The translations under genes were made by a program, and so were the position numbers. A stretch of DNA of 44,225 bases from contig JADHZB010001416.1 of NCBI GenBank assembly GCA_015657535.1, positions 1 through 44,225 of the forward strand, in the 5' to 3' direction. The notes beneath the pieces were generated by a model. The model had not been told where the DNA came from and ran no database searches. It worked only from the letters and a program-made list of their open reading frames with translations. This document shows, in pieces, positions 14,301 to 26,951 of the stretch (position 1 is its first letter; each line of letters begins with the position of its first letter). The stretch is from Nephromyces sp. MM_2019 (taxonomy: Eukaryota > Apicomplexa > Aconoidasida > Nephromycida).

Positions 14301-17300
14301 TGAAGAGGAAGAAGCTGCTTTGAATTACAGAATTTGCCTTAATAAACTACATCCAACACAAATTTCTTCAGAGTACTAATAAAAGCTATTCTTAAACGTC
14401 ACCCCATAAGCACACACAAAGATGAAAGAAGGAAATTAGGAACACAGGAGGAAGATAGGTTTGGGAGATAAAGAGATAAAGAGAGAAAAGACATCAAAAG
14501 AAAAACAGAAACAAAAAACGGAAAAAAAACAGCGAAATAGACACGATAAACAGAATCGAGTAGAAAGCTACACAAAAACCCGCAAAGAGGATGAAACTAC
14601 AAAGAATGAAACAGTAGCAAGCAAAACAACGGATTATTTACAGCAATAAAAGCAGCAACAAAACATCAAAAAACAAACAGCAAAGAAGAAGATGATCTAA
14701 ATACTCCTTGAAGAAGTAGCTACTGGCTACTAGACACATACTTTCCAGCAATTACTGAAGGCACTGCCGGGTTCCAAAATGATAGAGCACCAGAGTCTGA
14801 CATTCCGGTGATAGAATCCAAAAGAATGATGAACCTGCTTAGCTTTCGCTTGCGAGAGTAAGCATCTTTAGTAGTAGAAATCTGGACAATAGTATCCAAT
14901 CCTGCAGCGATAATACCCCCATCATCACTTTTAGCAGCTGAAATTCATGCGAAAAAGGGAGTACAGCAATGATTGCTTTGAAGGAAGTTACTTGCAAGAG
15001 GAATGAAGAACAAAACAGAGGAAGGAAGTTGAAAAAGATCAAGAGGGGAAGATAAGCCAACAAGAAGGAAGTCAAAAAACATCAAAAAAGGCAGAAATAA
15101 ACAGAATTAGAAGGAAGCTGAAAAACATCACATTTCGCATAAAAAGGAAAAAGTGCCGCATCAACTACTAGAGGTCAGAGGAATCGCCATGAGAAAAACA
15201 CTAGAAAATTCTGGGTATATATAGACTGTATATACATCTGCAAATACACAAGCGGATACACACAAAGATTCATACACACACAGATACATAAACGCACACA
15301 GATACCTACAGAGATATACACAGGCACACACTGTTGTAGCTCAAAAACCACTAAATTGATCTGTGATTTTTCCCATACACAATATATATGAAATTTGTGC
15401 AAGATTGCCCAATCAAGTTATATAAACACACACACAGAAAAGAGCAGAATCCTCTAAAAATGGTGATTTATTCTCGGTTTTATAAAATCTAAAAACAAGC
15501 TCTTTTCATGAAAAGACAGCAAACGAAAAGAGACATATACCAAAATTCTATCTCTTATCAGACTACTGGAAAAAGATCTTAAGCAGCTGAAATAATATAT
15601 ACACACACACCTCATCCAAGCAGCACACACATCCCACCAAAACAACACACATCTCATCCAAACACACACATAAAGAAGCGTAGCCTTAAAAAAGCAGATA
15701 TAAGCGTGAAAAACACGAAAATTACGCGAAAAAAAGGCTGAAAAATCTCTTCAAAGTGCACCTTCAAGAGATTTCGCAGTGGAAATCTGAGCATTTTCAA
15801 CGGCAGCTTCTGTTGTAGTATTTATCCCACTTCCACCTTCTTTTTCCGTCAAATTCCCATTTGTTGCAGATTCTGATAACTCACACTCCTCGTCTTGTTC
15901 GGTGGTAACTACTCGACCGTCTCTCTGAAAAGAAATCGTTGAAGAAGGTGGTAAAGTTTGAAAGCAACGAAGAAAATAGCGAAAGAGACAATTAAAAAAA
16001 AGAAAAAGAAAAAGCAACGACACACTGAGTTTAGGAGACGCACACACACACCTGTTACAAGACATATACACATGTCTGTTAGGAGACAAACACACATACG
16101 CACATGATAAGCTATATATAAACTATAAAACATAAACAAACTCACAAGTTAAAAAATTCACTCAAAAGCCTAAAAAAACGCATACACACACACGAGTAGG
16201 CCCAAACAAACACGCATATACACACAAATAAACCTAAAAATATACACACACATCTTCACAAATAAAAGCCTTGAAAAATACATTCTTCATCCAATTTTCA
16301 AGTTTTTTCCTTGCACTCAGACACGAAATTCCACAAAGGTAAGCCACTTTCCTCCCTCATCTTGCACAATCATCAAAATGATCAAAAATCAATCGAATTT
16401 TCGTCTTTTAAAGGCTAATTCCCTCCGAAAAAGGCTGCTGACATACCATTCTCTTCTTCTTAATTGCAGCTTTGACTCCAGGTTTTAGGCCACTTCTAAC
16501 CAGCGAAATATGATCGACATTTCCCCCCAAAATAGCGTTAGAACCGCTCTGAAAAGACCTTCCATAATCGAAATTTGTGGCTTCATTTCCTATAAAGTGA
16601 GGGATATGAGAAAGAAATGGAGGGAGGGAAGATGCTGCAATTTTGCGATTATTTCACACACATATGGAGGGAGAAAGATAGAGAGTAAGAGAGAGAAAGA
16701 GCGAAAGATAGAGAAAGAGCGAAAGATAGAGAAAGAGAAAGAGAAAGAGAGAAATAGAAAGAAGGTAATATATTTCCATTTATATCATGGTGATGACGAA
16801 GAGGCCGATATATCAAGGCGAATCAAGCCAAAAGAAGAAGGAAAACCACACGAAACATCTACAAAATAGGCGATATAAGCTACACGTATTAAAAAACCAG
16901 GAAACACAGTAAAAAAGCTGGAATTTAGTGGATTTTTTTATGTGAGAAAGAGCAACTTACCCGACGGCCTAGATGATGAATTCGGATGCTCGGACTCATC
17001 AGCATCCGCATCCTTATTATCTCTATACCAGCACTCATGATTCTTGAAGAAAGAAAACGGCTCATCACACTTTATCTCTTCTCCGGAATCCTGGAGTCAT
17101 GCAGGTAGAAACAAACTATATTTCAGCCAAAAATAGAAAGACTCTGCGAAACTACGTCAGAAACAAGGAATTAAAGCATCTTTTTCTATAAAATATAAAG
17201 CAATCTCCTTAGAAATTCACGCACACACACATACCAAACTTGCCTATCTTGTGTTACTAAACAAGAGGAAGGAAAGTGAAATTAAGGGAAATTTTTAAAG

Positions 17301-18954
17301 TTTGTTCCACTCGGATAACTAAACGTAGCTCCAGGAGAAGCCAGTAAGTTGGTAGAGGCATCAAATTATACACACAATCACACGCACACACACACACACA
17401 CAAAAAGCACAAACACACAAAATATGCACAAAAACCCTAGAAACACATGAGGAGGAAGCAATCAAAAAACAGATTCTAAGCAGAGATTCTTCGAGTTCTC
17501 CTCTAGAAATCATTCGCTACAGAGATTCTTCTGCCAAAATATAAGCACACTTATCTACTTTCTCTATACTAAGAGTTAGATGCTACAAATATACCCCAAA
17601 ACTATCTAGATAACTGTAAATAGTTTGATTTTTGACAAAAATCATCATTTCAAACAGTATAGAAGCAGCCCCTCTTCATGTGAAACATCAAGAATATCGA
17701 AAACACATAAGCATTTTCACATACAACAAAAACACAAATACACCCACTTGTGAGCATAAAAAAGACAAAAAATCACCATTTATACTAGCATACAGAATAA
17801 TGACTCCTTCATCCTATGTAAATCACTGCAAAAATCGCAAAAAAAGTGGAAACCATCGTCTAATGTATATAAATAATGAGCATGGCTTCAAACTACCAAA
17901 AGACAGCAAAAATTGGAGTCAAAAGTAGAGTATCTCACAGTATTTCAAGCACTCGTTTTCATGCAGGAAACAACCTTTTCTTCATCAGTTTTAATCATGA
18001 ATAAACTCCAGAAAGCTGCAAAGTTTTAAAATGAAAAGTATGTGGTGAAGAAGCAGAGTATATCTCCTTTTTAAAGCATACTCTTCTTCACCTTTAGAAG
18101 GCAGAGGAGGAAGAGTGAAAGAGAAAGAGAGAGTGAGATATATACATATATAGAGAGTGATATCTTCATCTTCCGTAGCCTTCCAGTAGCCCAACTCACC
18201 GCATCTGTATGGAATTCGATATGAATAAAAAGCATTGCCTTTTGTAAAAAAGTAATCAATGCATTTGGAGGAATCTTATCCTTATGTGAGCCCCAGAAAG
18301 CGTTCTTGTTCATAGAAGCTTCATTTAGGAAGGAATACGATGTGTGTGTGTACCTAAAAAAAAATTAACAGCAAGTAAGCATAGGAAAGGCTTTTATGAA
18401 ATAAAAGAAGCTCATGTGTGCGCTGGGGTAGGGTTTTTGGAAGCTTTTGTGTGTTGTTGTATGCTTGGGAAGCTTTTATGTATCTTGAAGCATTTTCGGG
18501 AAGCTTTTGTGTGTTTGGTATACTCGGGAAGCTTTTATGTGTGCGTTTAGGGCATTTTCAGGGAGCTAGCATATCTCTGCTCATGTATGCTCCAGAGGGC
18601 TTGTATGTGTATATATTATAGCACCTCCTCATACGGGTCTTCACATCATAACCGCTTCTACAAAAATTCATTCACAACTCCTATATTGAAGATCCCTAGT
18701 CTCTAAAACCCTAAAACCAATATATTAAGGTATACTCACATACAGCTAAAAGTAGCAGCAACAACAGTTTATAAAAGATATTTTTCATTTAATTAACCTT
18801 CAATAAAACTATATAAATGCTGCTTATTTGAAGATATTTGTTATCAAAATGTCATACACTTAAAACTTGAAAAAAGCAGCTTAAAATACCCATTTTCTAT
18901 GAGATATCGATACACCAGTATGTTTACATCATCCGATGATATCTGAATCTTCAT
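8349..18954 (-). CDS. TBL1: TBL1/Ebi/Sif2-like LisH-WD40 corepressor subunit, 14 exons
   Basis: Exons, 5' to 3': 18954-18890, 18353-18200, 17090-16961, 16589-16447, 15924-15762, 14937-14742, 14222-14084, 12848-12605, 11875-11760, 11228-11154, 10095-9968, 9161-9090, 8623-8483, 8415-8349. They sum to 1,833 nt, 610 residues plus TAG, with every phase consistent. Residues 1-34 are a LisH domain (DDVNILVYRYLIENGYTHTS), followed by IPPNALITFLQKA, matching human VPPAALISIIQKG. Residues 75-215 are an acidic, basic and Ser/Thr-rich linker. WD40 repeats follow: GTLVACGYDSGHVIFWT, VVDLAWREDSLICSGGLD, ISAISWDSTNSFLAIVDN, GHKNTVINVHW, LDLRVLLWDVEG, VMSISPDVSLLAVGTTD. In animals TBL1 links NCoR/SMRT to HDAC3; Sif2 does so in yeast Set3C; an HDAC3 role here is inferred. 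The first blade (residues 215-275) and the last exon are the weak parts of the model; a 5' leader exon may exist at 19013-19035. Confidence 0.88.
9531..9622. repeat. GT-rich minisatellite, about 28-base unit, 3 copies
   Basis: Three imperfect copies of a unit whose core is GTGTGCGGGTGAGTA followed by CATCTTT or a variant. It lies in TBL1 intron 11 but is TG-rich on the plus strand, opposite to most tracts in this gene. Each copy contains GGGTGAG, which looks like a splice donor on the antisense strand. Confidence 0.8.
10936..10957. repeat. (CA)11 microsatellite
   Basis: Uninterrupted plus-strand CA dinucleotides in TBL1 intron 10, so TG in the transcript. Directly readable from the sequence. 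Confidence 0.95.
13458..13582. repeat. 13-base tandem repeat, about 9.6 copies
   Basis: Head-to-tail copies of GAGTCTCATCATC with two GAGCCTCATCATC variants. It sits in TBL1 intron 7 (12849-14083). The 13-base unit is not a multiple of 3 and has no coding sense. Confidence 0.95.
16666..16764. repeat. Purine tract of GAGAAA/GCGAAAGATA units
   Basis: A nearly pure purine run on the plus strand, hence a pyrimidine run in the TBL1 transcript. It lies in intron 3, about 75 bases upstream of the exon 4 acceptor at 16590 in transcript sense. A role as an extended polypyrimidine signal is inferred. Confidence 0.75.
17369..17402. repeat. CA-rich microsatellite
   Basis: Interrupted CA tract in TBL1 intron 2, with a pure run at its right end. 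TG-rich in the transcript. Confidence 0.9.
18439..18565. repeat. GGAAGCTTTT-headed minisatellite, about 30-base unit, 4 copies
   Basis: Copies begin GGAAGCTTTT at 18439, 18468, 18499 and 18527, each followed by a TG-rich variable segment. The array is in TBL1 intron 1, between the two LisH exons. The open plus-strand frames across it come from the repeat and are not genes. Confidence 0.8.
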
Positions 18955-19012
18955 CTTGAATAGAAGAGGAGGTAATTATACAAAGAAAATCGCAGGAAAT
19001 CCCGTTTCTCAC

Positions 19013-19035
19013 CAGAAGAATGTTTCCACAGCCTC
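19013..19035 (-). other. Candidate 23-nt non-coding 5' leader exon of TBL1
   Basis: On the minus strand this segment is preceded by a strong acceptor (CTTTTTTTCTGTAG) and followed by GTGAGA. The next acceptor, TTCTATTCAAG, ends exactly at the TBL1 ATG at 18954, giving a 58-nt intron. Joining it in frame would create TGA, so it can only be leader sequence. No transcript evidence is available. Confidence 0.35.
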
Positions 19036-21622
19036 CTACAGAAAAAAAGGGGGTTAGATTAGTGAGAAAAATTCTTCCTAATTATTTAGAAATCTGAAAT
19101 TATCAGCCACTCTTTATGCATAGCAATATAAGAGGAGTAGCATATGTGTGTGCATGTGAGTTCTGGACTGCAAGTACGCCATGCATCAAATTTTAGAGGA
19201 CTAAAACTCAAATAGAGGCCAACGATACCACTCAAATTTCCCCAAAAAAATGAAAACACACACACAAGCAACCAAACTTGCAGAAACTACAAAAAACTTG
19301 CAAATATGCGCATACAAAAAAGTTTAAAAAATGATAATCAACGAGCGTGGGATATCAAAGGCAGACGTGAAAGAGACAGAAATAGAGCAGAGTTGCTGGC
19401 ATTGCTACAGGCATGGCTTGCAGGTAAAGATTAGATATTTGAGAAGAATATTGCAAATGACTCTTGGTAAAAAATGGGGTGATATACTTATCAAAGTAGC
19501 ACACACAGTATATTTAGGAGTGTGGGATGAGCACACACTGTGCATTTAATAGTGTAGGATAAAACCTCTGATTTCAATTTTTTTCCGAAAATGAAGTTAC
19601 AGAAGCAACACCAAGAAATCTCCCAGCGAAGCATAAAGAGAAAAAAAAGAGAATAAAAAGATGATGGTACAGAAGAAGAAGCAGGTGATATACATAGAAA
19701 AACTTCCACGTGAAGCTTACACTGAGACATCTCTTTGCAATACATCAGTAGCAAATTACATAGCCAGTCAGAAAAAATAATCTTCATATATAAAGACTCT
19801 AGCGTAATAGTCCTAAAGTTCTACAAAAGCGTATAAAAAGCGAAGTAACAGGTTGTAAGTACCCACCAAAGAAAACAGAGATTGAAACGCACACAACACA
19901 CTATAAGAAAAGAGAGAAAACATCAAATATTACGAAATCTCAAATCTTCGCACAATCCTCATCCAAAAATAATCTTTCAGTGTGAAAAATATAGTTTCCT
20001 TATTGTATAATAAATGCAAAATATCCCTCATACGCAGCTCAAAACCGAGGTCTCTACTAAGCAACAAGCTAGGGAGAAAAGAGGGTATCCGTATGCGGCA
20101 TTTGAATAGCAAAAATAAACACAAAAAGTAAGCTTCATGATAAGTCGAGTAGAAAATGCTGCCCCTCATCATCTCAAAGTATATACCAGGGTAATGGTAG
20201 AGAAAACATCAAAAATTATTCAAATAACATCCTCAACTTTTTATACCCTGCAGAGCAAAGCTTGAGGAGCAAATTGAGGTTTAATTCAATATTCTGCAAC
20301 GTGCAATCTCAACATATTTCGAAACGAACTCACAAGATGCCAACAGTACGACAATAAAACACAGAGAAGAAAGGCTTAAAAGAGCAAGCTATACAACACG
20401 TATAAAAAGCACAAAAAAACTCCTCAAACAAGCATATGATTCCTCCTCCCTCAATGTACAAAGGAAGCAGCCACAAGGGGAAAAAGCATTCCCCTTCCCC
20501 CTAAGCGCGTAGTGAATGGGCCCATGATCTCAAATAAGCATATCGGTTTCCCTTTTTGATACAAACCAGCAAAAACAATAATTTTAGCACCAAAAAATTC
20601 GTTTTTTCATAAAAAATAAAAAAAAGATGCGATTATGAGCGAAAACGCCTTTTCTGAAGTGGAGTTGGTGTAAAGAGCAAATAAAAAAGGAAACTGCTAC
20701 AAGAGGGCAAACAGAGAATACTCTCAACGCCAAAAAACAGCAAAGAACACACATGGCCTTTCCAATTTCATGATCATACGCAAACACTCATGCAAGAGTC
20801 TTTCAGCGAAACTGAAAACTGCTGCGATAATGCTCTAAATAAAAAGTCTCTTGATAAAAAAACCGTGAAACAAATTGAAAAATGCCTCCACCAGGACATC
20901 TAACGAGTGAATATTTTTACGTTTCCACCGCTTCCACCATTATACATGTTCTCATAAGCAAAAAAACAGGAAGATGTTTAGCATTTGGTGCTTTTGATGA
21001 CTTTACATTTTTTCACGAAACAAGTCCAGAGTTATGTACACGGTAGGCAAAATTCTTTTTCTAATATCTTCAGAAGATGCAAAAAGTGCAAACTTGCAAA
21101 AAGTAACAAAATAAAACGAAGAATGAGAGATACTCACGAGATCTTCAGCTCGAGATACACATAAACGACCGCGTATATATCTGTTTACTTACGCACAGCA
21201 CACTATCATTCCGCCAAGCAATTACGCCTACCACACAGGGGAACAGATTATATTACTTCGCCATAAAGCTCTTCTTTCTGGAACTTATAGCATGTTTTCT
21301 TCTCCTTTTACCAGCTGTTTTCACCTTATTATACACTAACAAAGAGGGAGGTATGGAGGGAGCGTGCGGGGGGGATAATATTCTGCAGAAATTTACCGTG
21401 TGTACGCATATGATGTCCAAACCTGTACTGAAGATGAATTTCCGTATGATATACTCTGGAGGTGTCCCAATGAGGCTAGCATATGGGTATGGCCATGACC
21501 GGCGCTTAAGTACCGTAATATGAGTCGGCGGCTATTCTGTGTGCCATATGAGGGCTGCATTTGAAGGAAGATACGGCTCATTACGTGCGGTGGTAGACTC
21601 GTGCCAGAGGATGAGGGAGTAA

Positions 21623-21772
21623 GTGGAATTGATGAAAATAGATTGGAATTGGTAAAACTTGAGGGAAACTGATGAAACTTAAATGGATTTGGTGAAAAGT
21701 GAGTAGATTTTGTAAAATTGAGTGGAACTGATCAAAATTGAGGGGAATTGGTAAACTCCAATAAAATAAATA
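21623..21772. repeat. Degenerate 24-25-base repeat
   Basis: About six weakly conserved copies around GGAATTGGTAAAACTTGAG and variants such as GGAACTGATCAAAATTGAG. It lies next to the GC-rich patch at 21360-21610 in otherwise gene-free DNA. Confidence 0.65.
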
Positions 21773-24700
21773 AATTCCAATAAAGCAAATTAGCTAAGTA
21801 AGCCGAGATTCCTTAGGATGTGGATCATAGTATCTGTGTGTGTACGCTTACTCCAGAGAACATCATAGGCATTTCTGGCTTTAAAAAAGTAGAGATATTG
21901 AAGGTTGAATGATGTTATAGGAAAGCAGCCCGTTTTATTAAAAGCATAAGTAATCTTTTTTTCTACATTTTAGACCTGCCTTCGTCCACAAGAAGGGCTC
22001 AGCTACGACATTTTAAACTGGGAAAGACTCCAATTTTAAAGTAAAAAAGATGAATAATTTACGTGCTATTATAAATAATGCTTTTAGTGCAGGAAAGAAA
22101 ATTTTATATAATTTGGTTTTCTAAATAGTAGCGATTAGAGAGACGCAGATTTTCATGTTTCTGTTTCAGTCTCCGATAAACTTATAAAGCTCACAATAGC
22201 TGTTTTGCTATTTTTTAAGATTAGCAATGTGGTTATACACAAGTGTCAATTTCGCTATGTACCACTCACAAGTGGCTTTTTCTGAGGACTCTACCCGCTC
22301 ATCATATTTTTTGCAATGGCTGCTAAGTCAATCCAACCAAACTAGATCTCTGCCTTTCTTGAAAGTTGAATTGCTTTATTTCTTTTATGGTAATGTCTTA
22401 AAAGCGAGGCAAAATTAAAGTATAAAGCAACTCATGAAGTGTCTGAAGCATCCTCCTTTTTATTATTTAAAAATTTATCGCCCATTTAAGCGATTGGTAA
22501 TTTCCAGTAGTTGATTTTGAAGCAGCCAGCTGAGTGTATCGACCACTTGATTAATGCGTGCTGCTATCTGTTCGAGATATCGTGAGGAGAAAGTTGCAAA
22601 ATAAAATAAAAATCAAAAACGCAATAGAGCGTAGGTAAAAAAAGCACATGAAAATTTCATCAAAGAGCATATATAGATTTTGAAAAACTTGATAAAAATA
22701 GCCCAACAAGATATGAAGTGTAATAGGTCGAAAACAAAAGGTGAAGCCTTCTGAAGCGCCGAAAAAAACCGTAATAACATAGGTTAGAAGGGAATCCTAG
22801 TTTGTGTCTAGAGTAGTTACTAAAAACTCAAAAAGTCGGTTAAACAAGCAGCTTCAAGCATTTTAATCTCAAGCTGCAATTGTTTGATCTCTTATTGGAA
22901 AAAAATTAGGGCAAAAACATCAGTGAGCAAAAAGCTAAACATTTTTCGTGTCATTTTTTTTCAGTAAAACGGCAATTATTGCGACAAGAAATGAATCTTT
23001 TGTTCTCGATTTATTGAAGCTATGAAAACAGCCAGATAATCATGCCGCGTCATGCAATATATATATGGCACGCGCTTATACTCCGAGACCAGAGTAGGAA
23101 GCCAGACGTTGAGTTTGTCTCGTGTAACTCAGATCGGGCGTATAGAGTACCATGTGAAAATAGAGGTACCTCTTGCTCATTTTAAGTAAACTTGGACGAT
23201 GTTTAGCCATCCGCTATTTAAAAGCATTGTTTCTATTATGTAAGTCTTTGCAACAGGCTAAACAGTGAGTAAGTCACAGTAGCCAGATCATAAATCGCAA
23301 AACAAAATGCCTCTTTGCAGGGGTGAAAGGCAGAAAAAATTTTTAGTTCTTTTTACAAAATATTTAATAAGTTGATTCGCAAAAAAGCTGCTTTTCTCAA
23401 AAAAATTTACTGCTTCTCTCCCAGCGGTACCTTGTAAGTCGCCTTTTATCTCAAAAGAGAAATCTAGGCAGCATCAAGAGATTCAGGAGTCAGAGGGGTA
23501 TCTTGTAACGTAGAATATACATACTCCTGTTAATTATCTAATCCTATGAATGTTTGTTAGCGAAGTCGTGCATCAAAATTTCCCGCTCAAAAGATTGCTA
23601 TATATCATAATTTGGCATAAACTGAGATGTAAGAAAGCTTTTTAGGCTTGCTTTTACGAATTAAACGCGTAGCACGTTATGTATAGGATTGCCAGTAATA
23701 TGCGGGCTTCAAAGCTAAGCAAGCTAAAAAAATTAATGGAATTCCTTTAGATTCACGGAAAAAAAGCTAGGCTAAAATCGGTTCCAGGTTAAATACAACA
23801 TAGCTGAAACAGGCAAAATTAAAAAAAATTAACGCATCGCAATGTTTTTTGAAGAAATTTTCTAAAAGTGCATGAATCGGCGAAAACCTAAGCTGATATG
23901 TCCGTTGAATTCGGAAAAAAACTTTTCTTTTTTCACTCTTGTCAAATTACATTCAAAAATGGATTCTAGGCGCTGTTCTTCACTACGAAATGATTTAGGA
24001 ATCTCGAGTCTCCTGGGGCGGTACACTGCAGTGCAAGGATTTCATGGAGAATCCTGAGGCACATTAATGGTTATTTTCACGTGATAGTTTTAAACGCCAT
24101 GTACTGATAGATAATATTGTCTGTTACCATCCAAAGTGTTTTCTGGATCAGGCATGTTATTATTTTGCCACTGAAGTATAACCGGTACATTCTGCTACTC
24201 AAACGCAAACGCTTAAAAGCAAATGGGCGCTTCATAGAAAAGCCAGCATGAATTGAGCAGCTGCATGGGTTAATGTTCAATATTACCTAGCAGATTTACC
24301 TTCTCACGTCCTTGCTTTACATTTTTTCCATATTTTGCTCCGAAGCTATGTGTGTGAAACATCAACTTCATATCATGTCTAAAAGGTAGTCATTGTATCG
24401 AGCTCTAGCTTAAGATTTTTTTCAAATCAGGTCCTTGCTTGCTAAAAGTAGGGTTCCTTGCTAGTTTGTTAAGCAATAGCAGATATGTTCCACTGAAACT
24501 CAAATAAGTCGTTGCTTCAGCTCATTCCGATGGTTTGCGCTTTATTCTCATGTTTTTCTTCACGCTATAAATTTCGAAAAAGCATGTTTTATGTTCAGGT
24601 AAAGCATCTCCCCATATTGGGTATGCACATAGCAAACTTTTTGCATGCAATTCTCTCGCTTTCTTGTGAGAGTAGCTCTTACCAAAGTACTGTAAAATTA

Positions 24701-26951
24701 CACACGAATACGGGTCATTGTAGCTAATCAAAATCTGCTTGTCAACAAAAAGAGGTTTCGCTCCATGAAGGGATTTGGGGGCAAATAAAGTTGGTGCTTG
24801 AGACAAGGAGACTGAGTACTTAGAGGTAGATGCTTTTCATGCCACTTCTATAACGAATGGGTTCATTAGGTTTTGAGGGTCAAAAAAGCAGCTCATTGCA
24901 ATGAAAAAACTTGGCCTGAACGCGTGCTTTGAAGGGCTGAAGAGCTGCAACAAGGAGCAAGTTACACGCAGCAAAACCATGAGAAGAATGAAGAAAATAG
25001 TAAAAGACGCTTAATAAGCCACTAAACTAATTGATAATTTAGTGGTACCAACGAACAATAAAATATAACCAGCTGTTCCCTCCCATGCATAGCAAATTTA
25101 GGCTAGAAGTCAACCCAGCACGGCACGTCAAAATTATCTAAAATTCTACATAAAACACTTGATGAAAACCCTTGGAGTTTCCTTTATATTCATATCGGAT
25201 ATAACTACCTAACACATCCCACAGGAAAACGCGCGTATCTCCCATACGCAGGCGAGGGTAATCGGCAAATAATAGTATCTCAGGACTGAAAGTTTCAGTA
25301 TTTGCGCTTGTAACTCAACTTATAATATTCACAGTAATATCGTTGCTCATGTCGATTCAATTATAGGAAAAAATAGAAGGAAGATTGCATTGTCAATCCA
25401 ATTTAAGGTTCTTCAATTTAGAATTACATATAATACTTCAATATTCTAGGTAATTACTATTTAATCTATAACCTATATTGATAACAGGTTATATTTCTAG
25501 TACTTGGTGAATTAACCCAGCAAAAAACCACGTTAAAATCTAACCGACATTAGGCTCCTTTGCTAGCTACTTGTTTAACGCAACCCTTCGATGTAACATC
25601 GCCCCTTTTGCAAGCAATAGCGCACAGTGACAAGCAAATTGAATCCCACATCTAGTGGACGCACAATCCGCGGCAGCTTCAAATTACGAGAAACCATAAT
25701 CAATGTTAATGCCGGTCACTAAGCGAGGTCACAGACACTGCAAATTTTAAACATAAATATATAATGATGACGTAAGACACGCTATGCAGGGCACAATTTT
25801 ATATTGCAATAGGTATCCAATTTGCTCATTGAAAAGACGCCGCATCATTCACAGAATCATCTTTTATCAAATTTGCACTGGTTTTGTGCATTCACGCAGA
25901 CCTTATGTACCCCTGAGAACTAATGCTGTGCAATGCATAGAAATTCTTCCTACAACTTTTTTGACTTGATTGGATGTTCACGCTCAGGAGCGCAACGTTC
26001 TCTGTGCTACGTAGCGCTCAAGGCTACCTCATCGCCATAGGAATTTACGCATATTGCAAACCTTTGGGAGGAAGCCAGTTTAAGAAAAAAAGAAAACTCA
26101 AAGCTACGAAGATAAATTCATATATAAAATTATATCTGGTCATTGCTGTATAACTAAAAAATAAGAGGAAATCGTCTGATCGGTTTTATTGCATTCGTCA
26201 ACACCTAGATTTTTCTCCAGGAGGTGATATTAGCAAAATCCCTAAATTCAAAGCAAGGAAATTCCGAATGATTGAGAAAGCCTACATCCATCAAGGAAGT
26301 ATAGCAAGTCAGGAAAATTGCTTTAAAATGCCTCCCGGATTGAAATCGAGGTTCCATTTTCTAGAAAACCAGGTAACGCTAAGTCTTTGGTTGGCAAGTC
26401 GTATTGAACGCACATACTCATCTGTCTGCGTTGATCTGGCGAATAGACTAATTTTTTGCAACTGAAAGTTTAAGAATTCCATTACACTTTGTCATTAGCC
26501 AATCTGCATTTCCGACACATCAGCAGTATTGTGAGGCTGCTACTAAAAGCTATTTCAGCAGCATATCACCTCTAACATCTGCAAGATTGCTCGAGCTTAT
26601 TACATTCAATTTGCTGATCTACCAAGGCACCTGTGACTAACCTCTGGAAATCTGTATGCCTTTGCAATTAATAAACAAAATTTTTTAAAGCCTATTTTAT
26701 TCAGCTTTCGGTCTCTTTCATTAAGAGTTTCCCCACTGCATTAATTACGTATACCACTGCTATTTTCAGGAAATTAAGCAAAAAAAGCTATTCTTATAGA
26801 ATCGAAAACATTTTGTATATCAGAATACCCCAAAACCGGATAATCTAGCAGCCTCTAATTTTTTTTCTAAATTTTGCAGTAGAAAATAACCCACTAATTG
26901 CTATATATTACACTTAAAATAATATATATATCAATTTATCCTTACAAGTGA

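Larger units (their letters stand above)
18955..26951. other. TBL1 upstream region and AT-rich intergenic stretch to CHAF1B 3' end
   Basis: No coding exon was recognised in these 8 kb. From 18955 to about 20 kb CA tracts continue (near 19260, 19500, 19890), which fits a TBL1 5' leader with introns. A more GC-rich patch lies at about 21360-21610. From there to 26951 the DNA is AT-rich, almost free of CA/TG repeats, with only short open frames (95 codons or fewer) and no family motif. The CHAF1B polyadenylation site should lie just below 26952. Confidence 0.55.

Noticed and set aside
8349..18954. AIP1/WDR1, UTP4 or an IFT protein as identity of the long WD40 gene
   Set aside because: Single blades look similar to these, but the LisH start, the IPPNALITFLQKA segment and the order of blades fit only TBL1.
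19930..20172. Minus frame with RDLGFELRMRDILHLLY
   Set aside because: Looks protein-like over a short span, but it has no match I know and no clear splice pair; it lies in the TBL1 upstream region.
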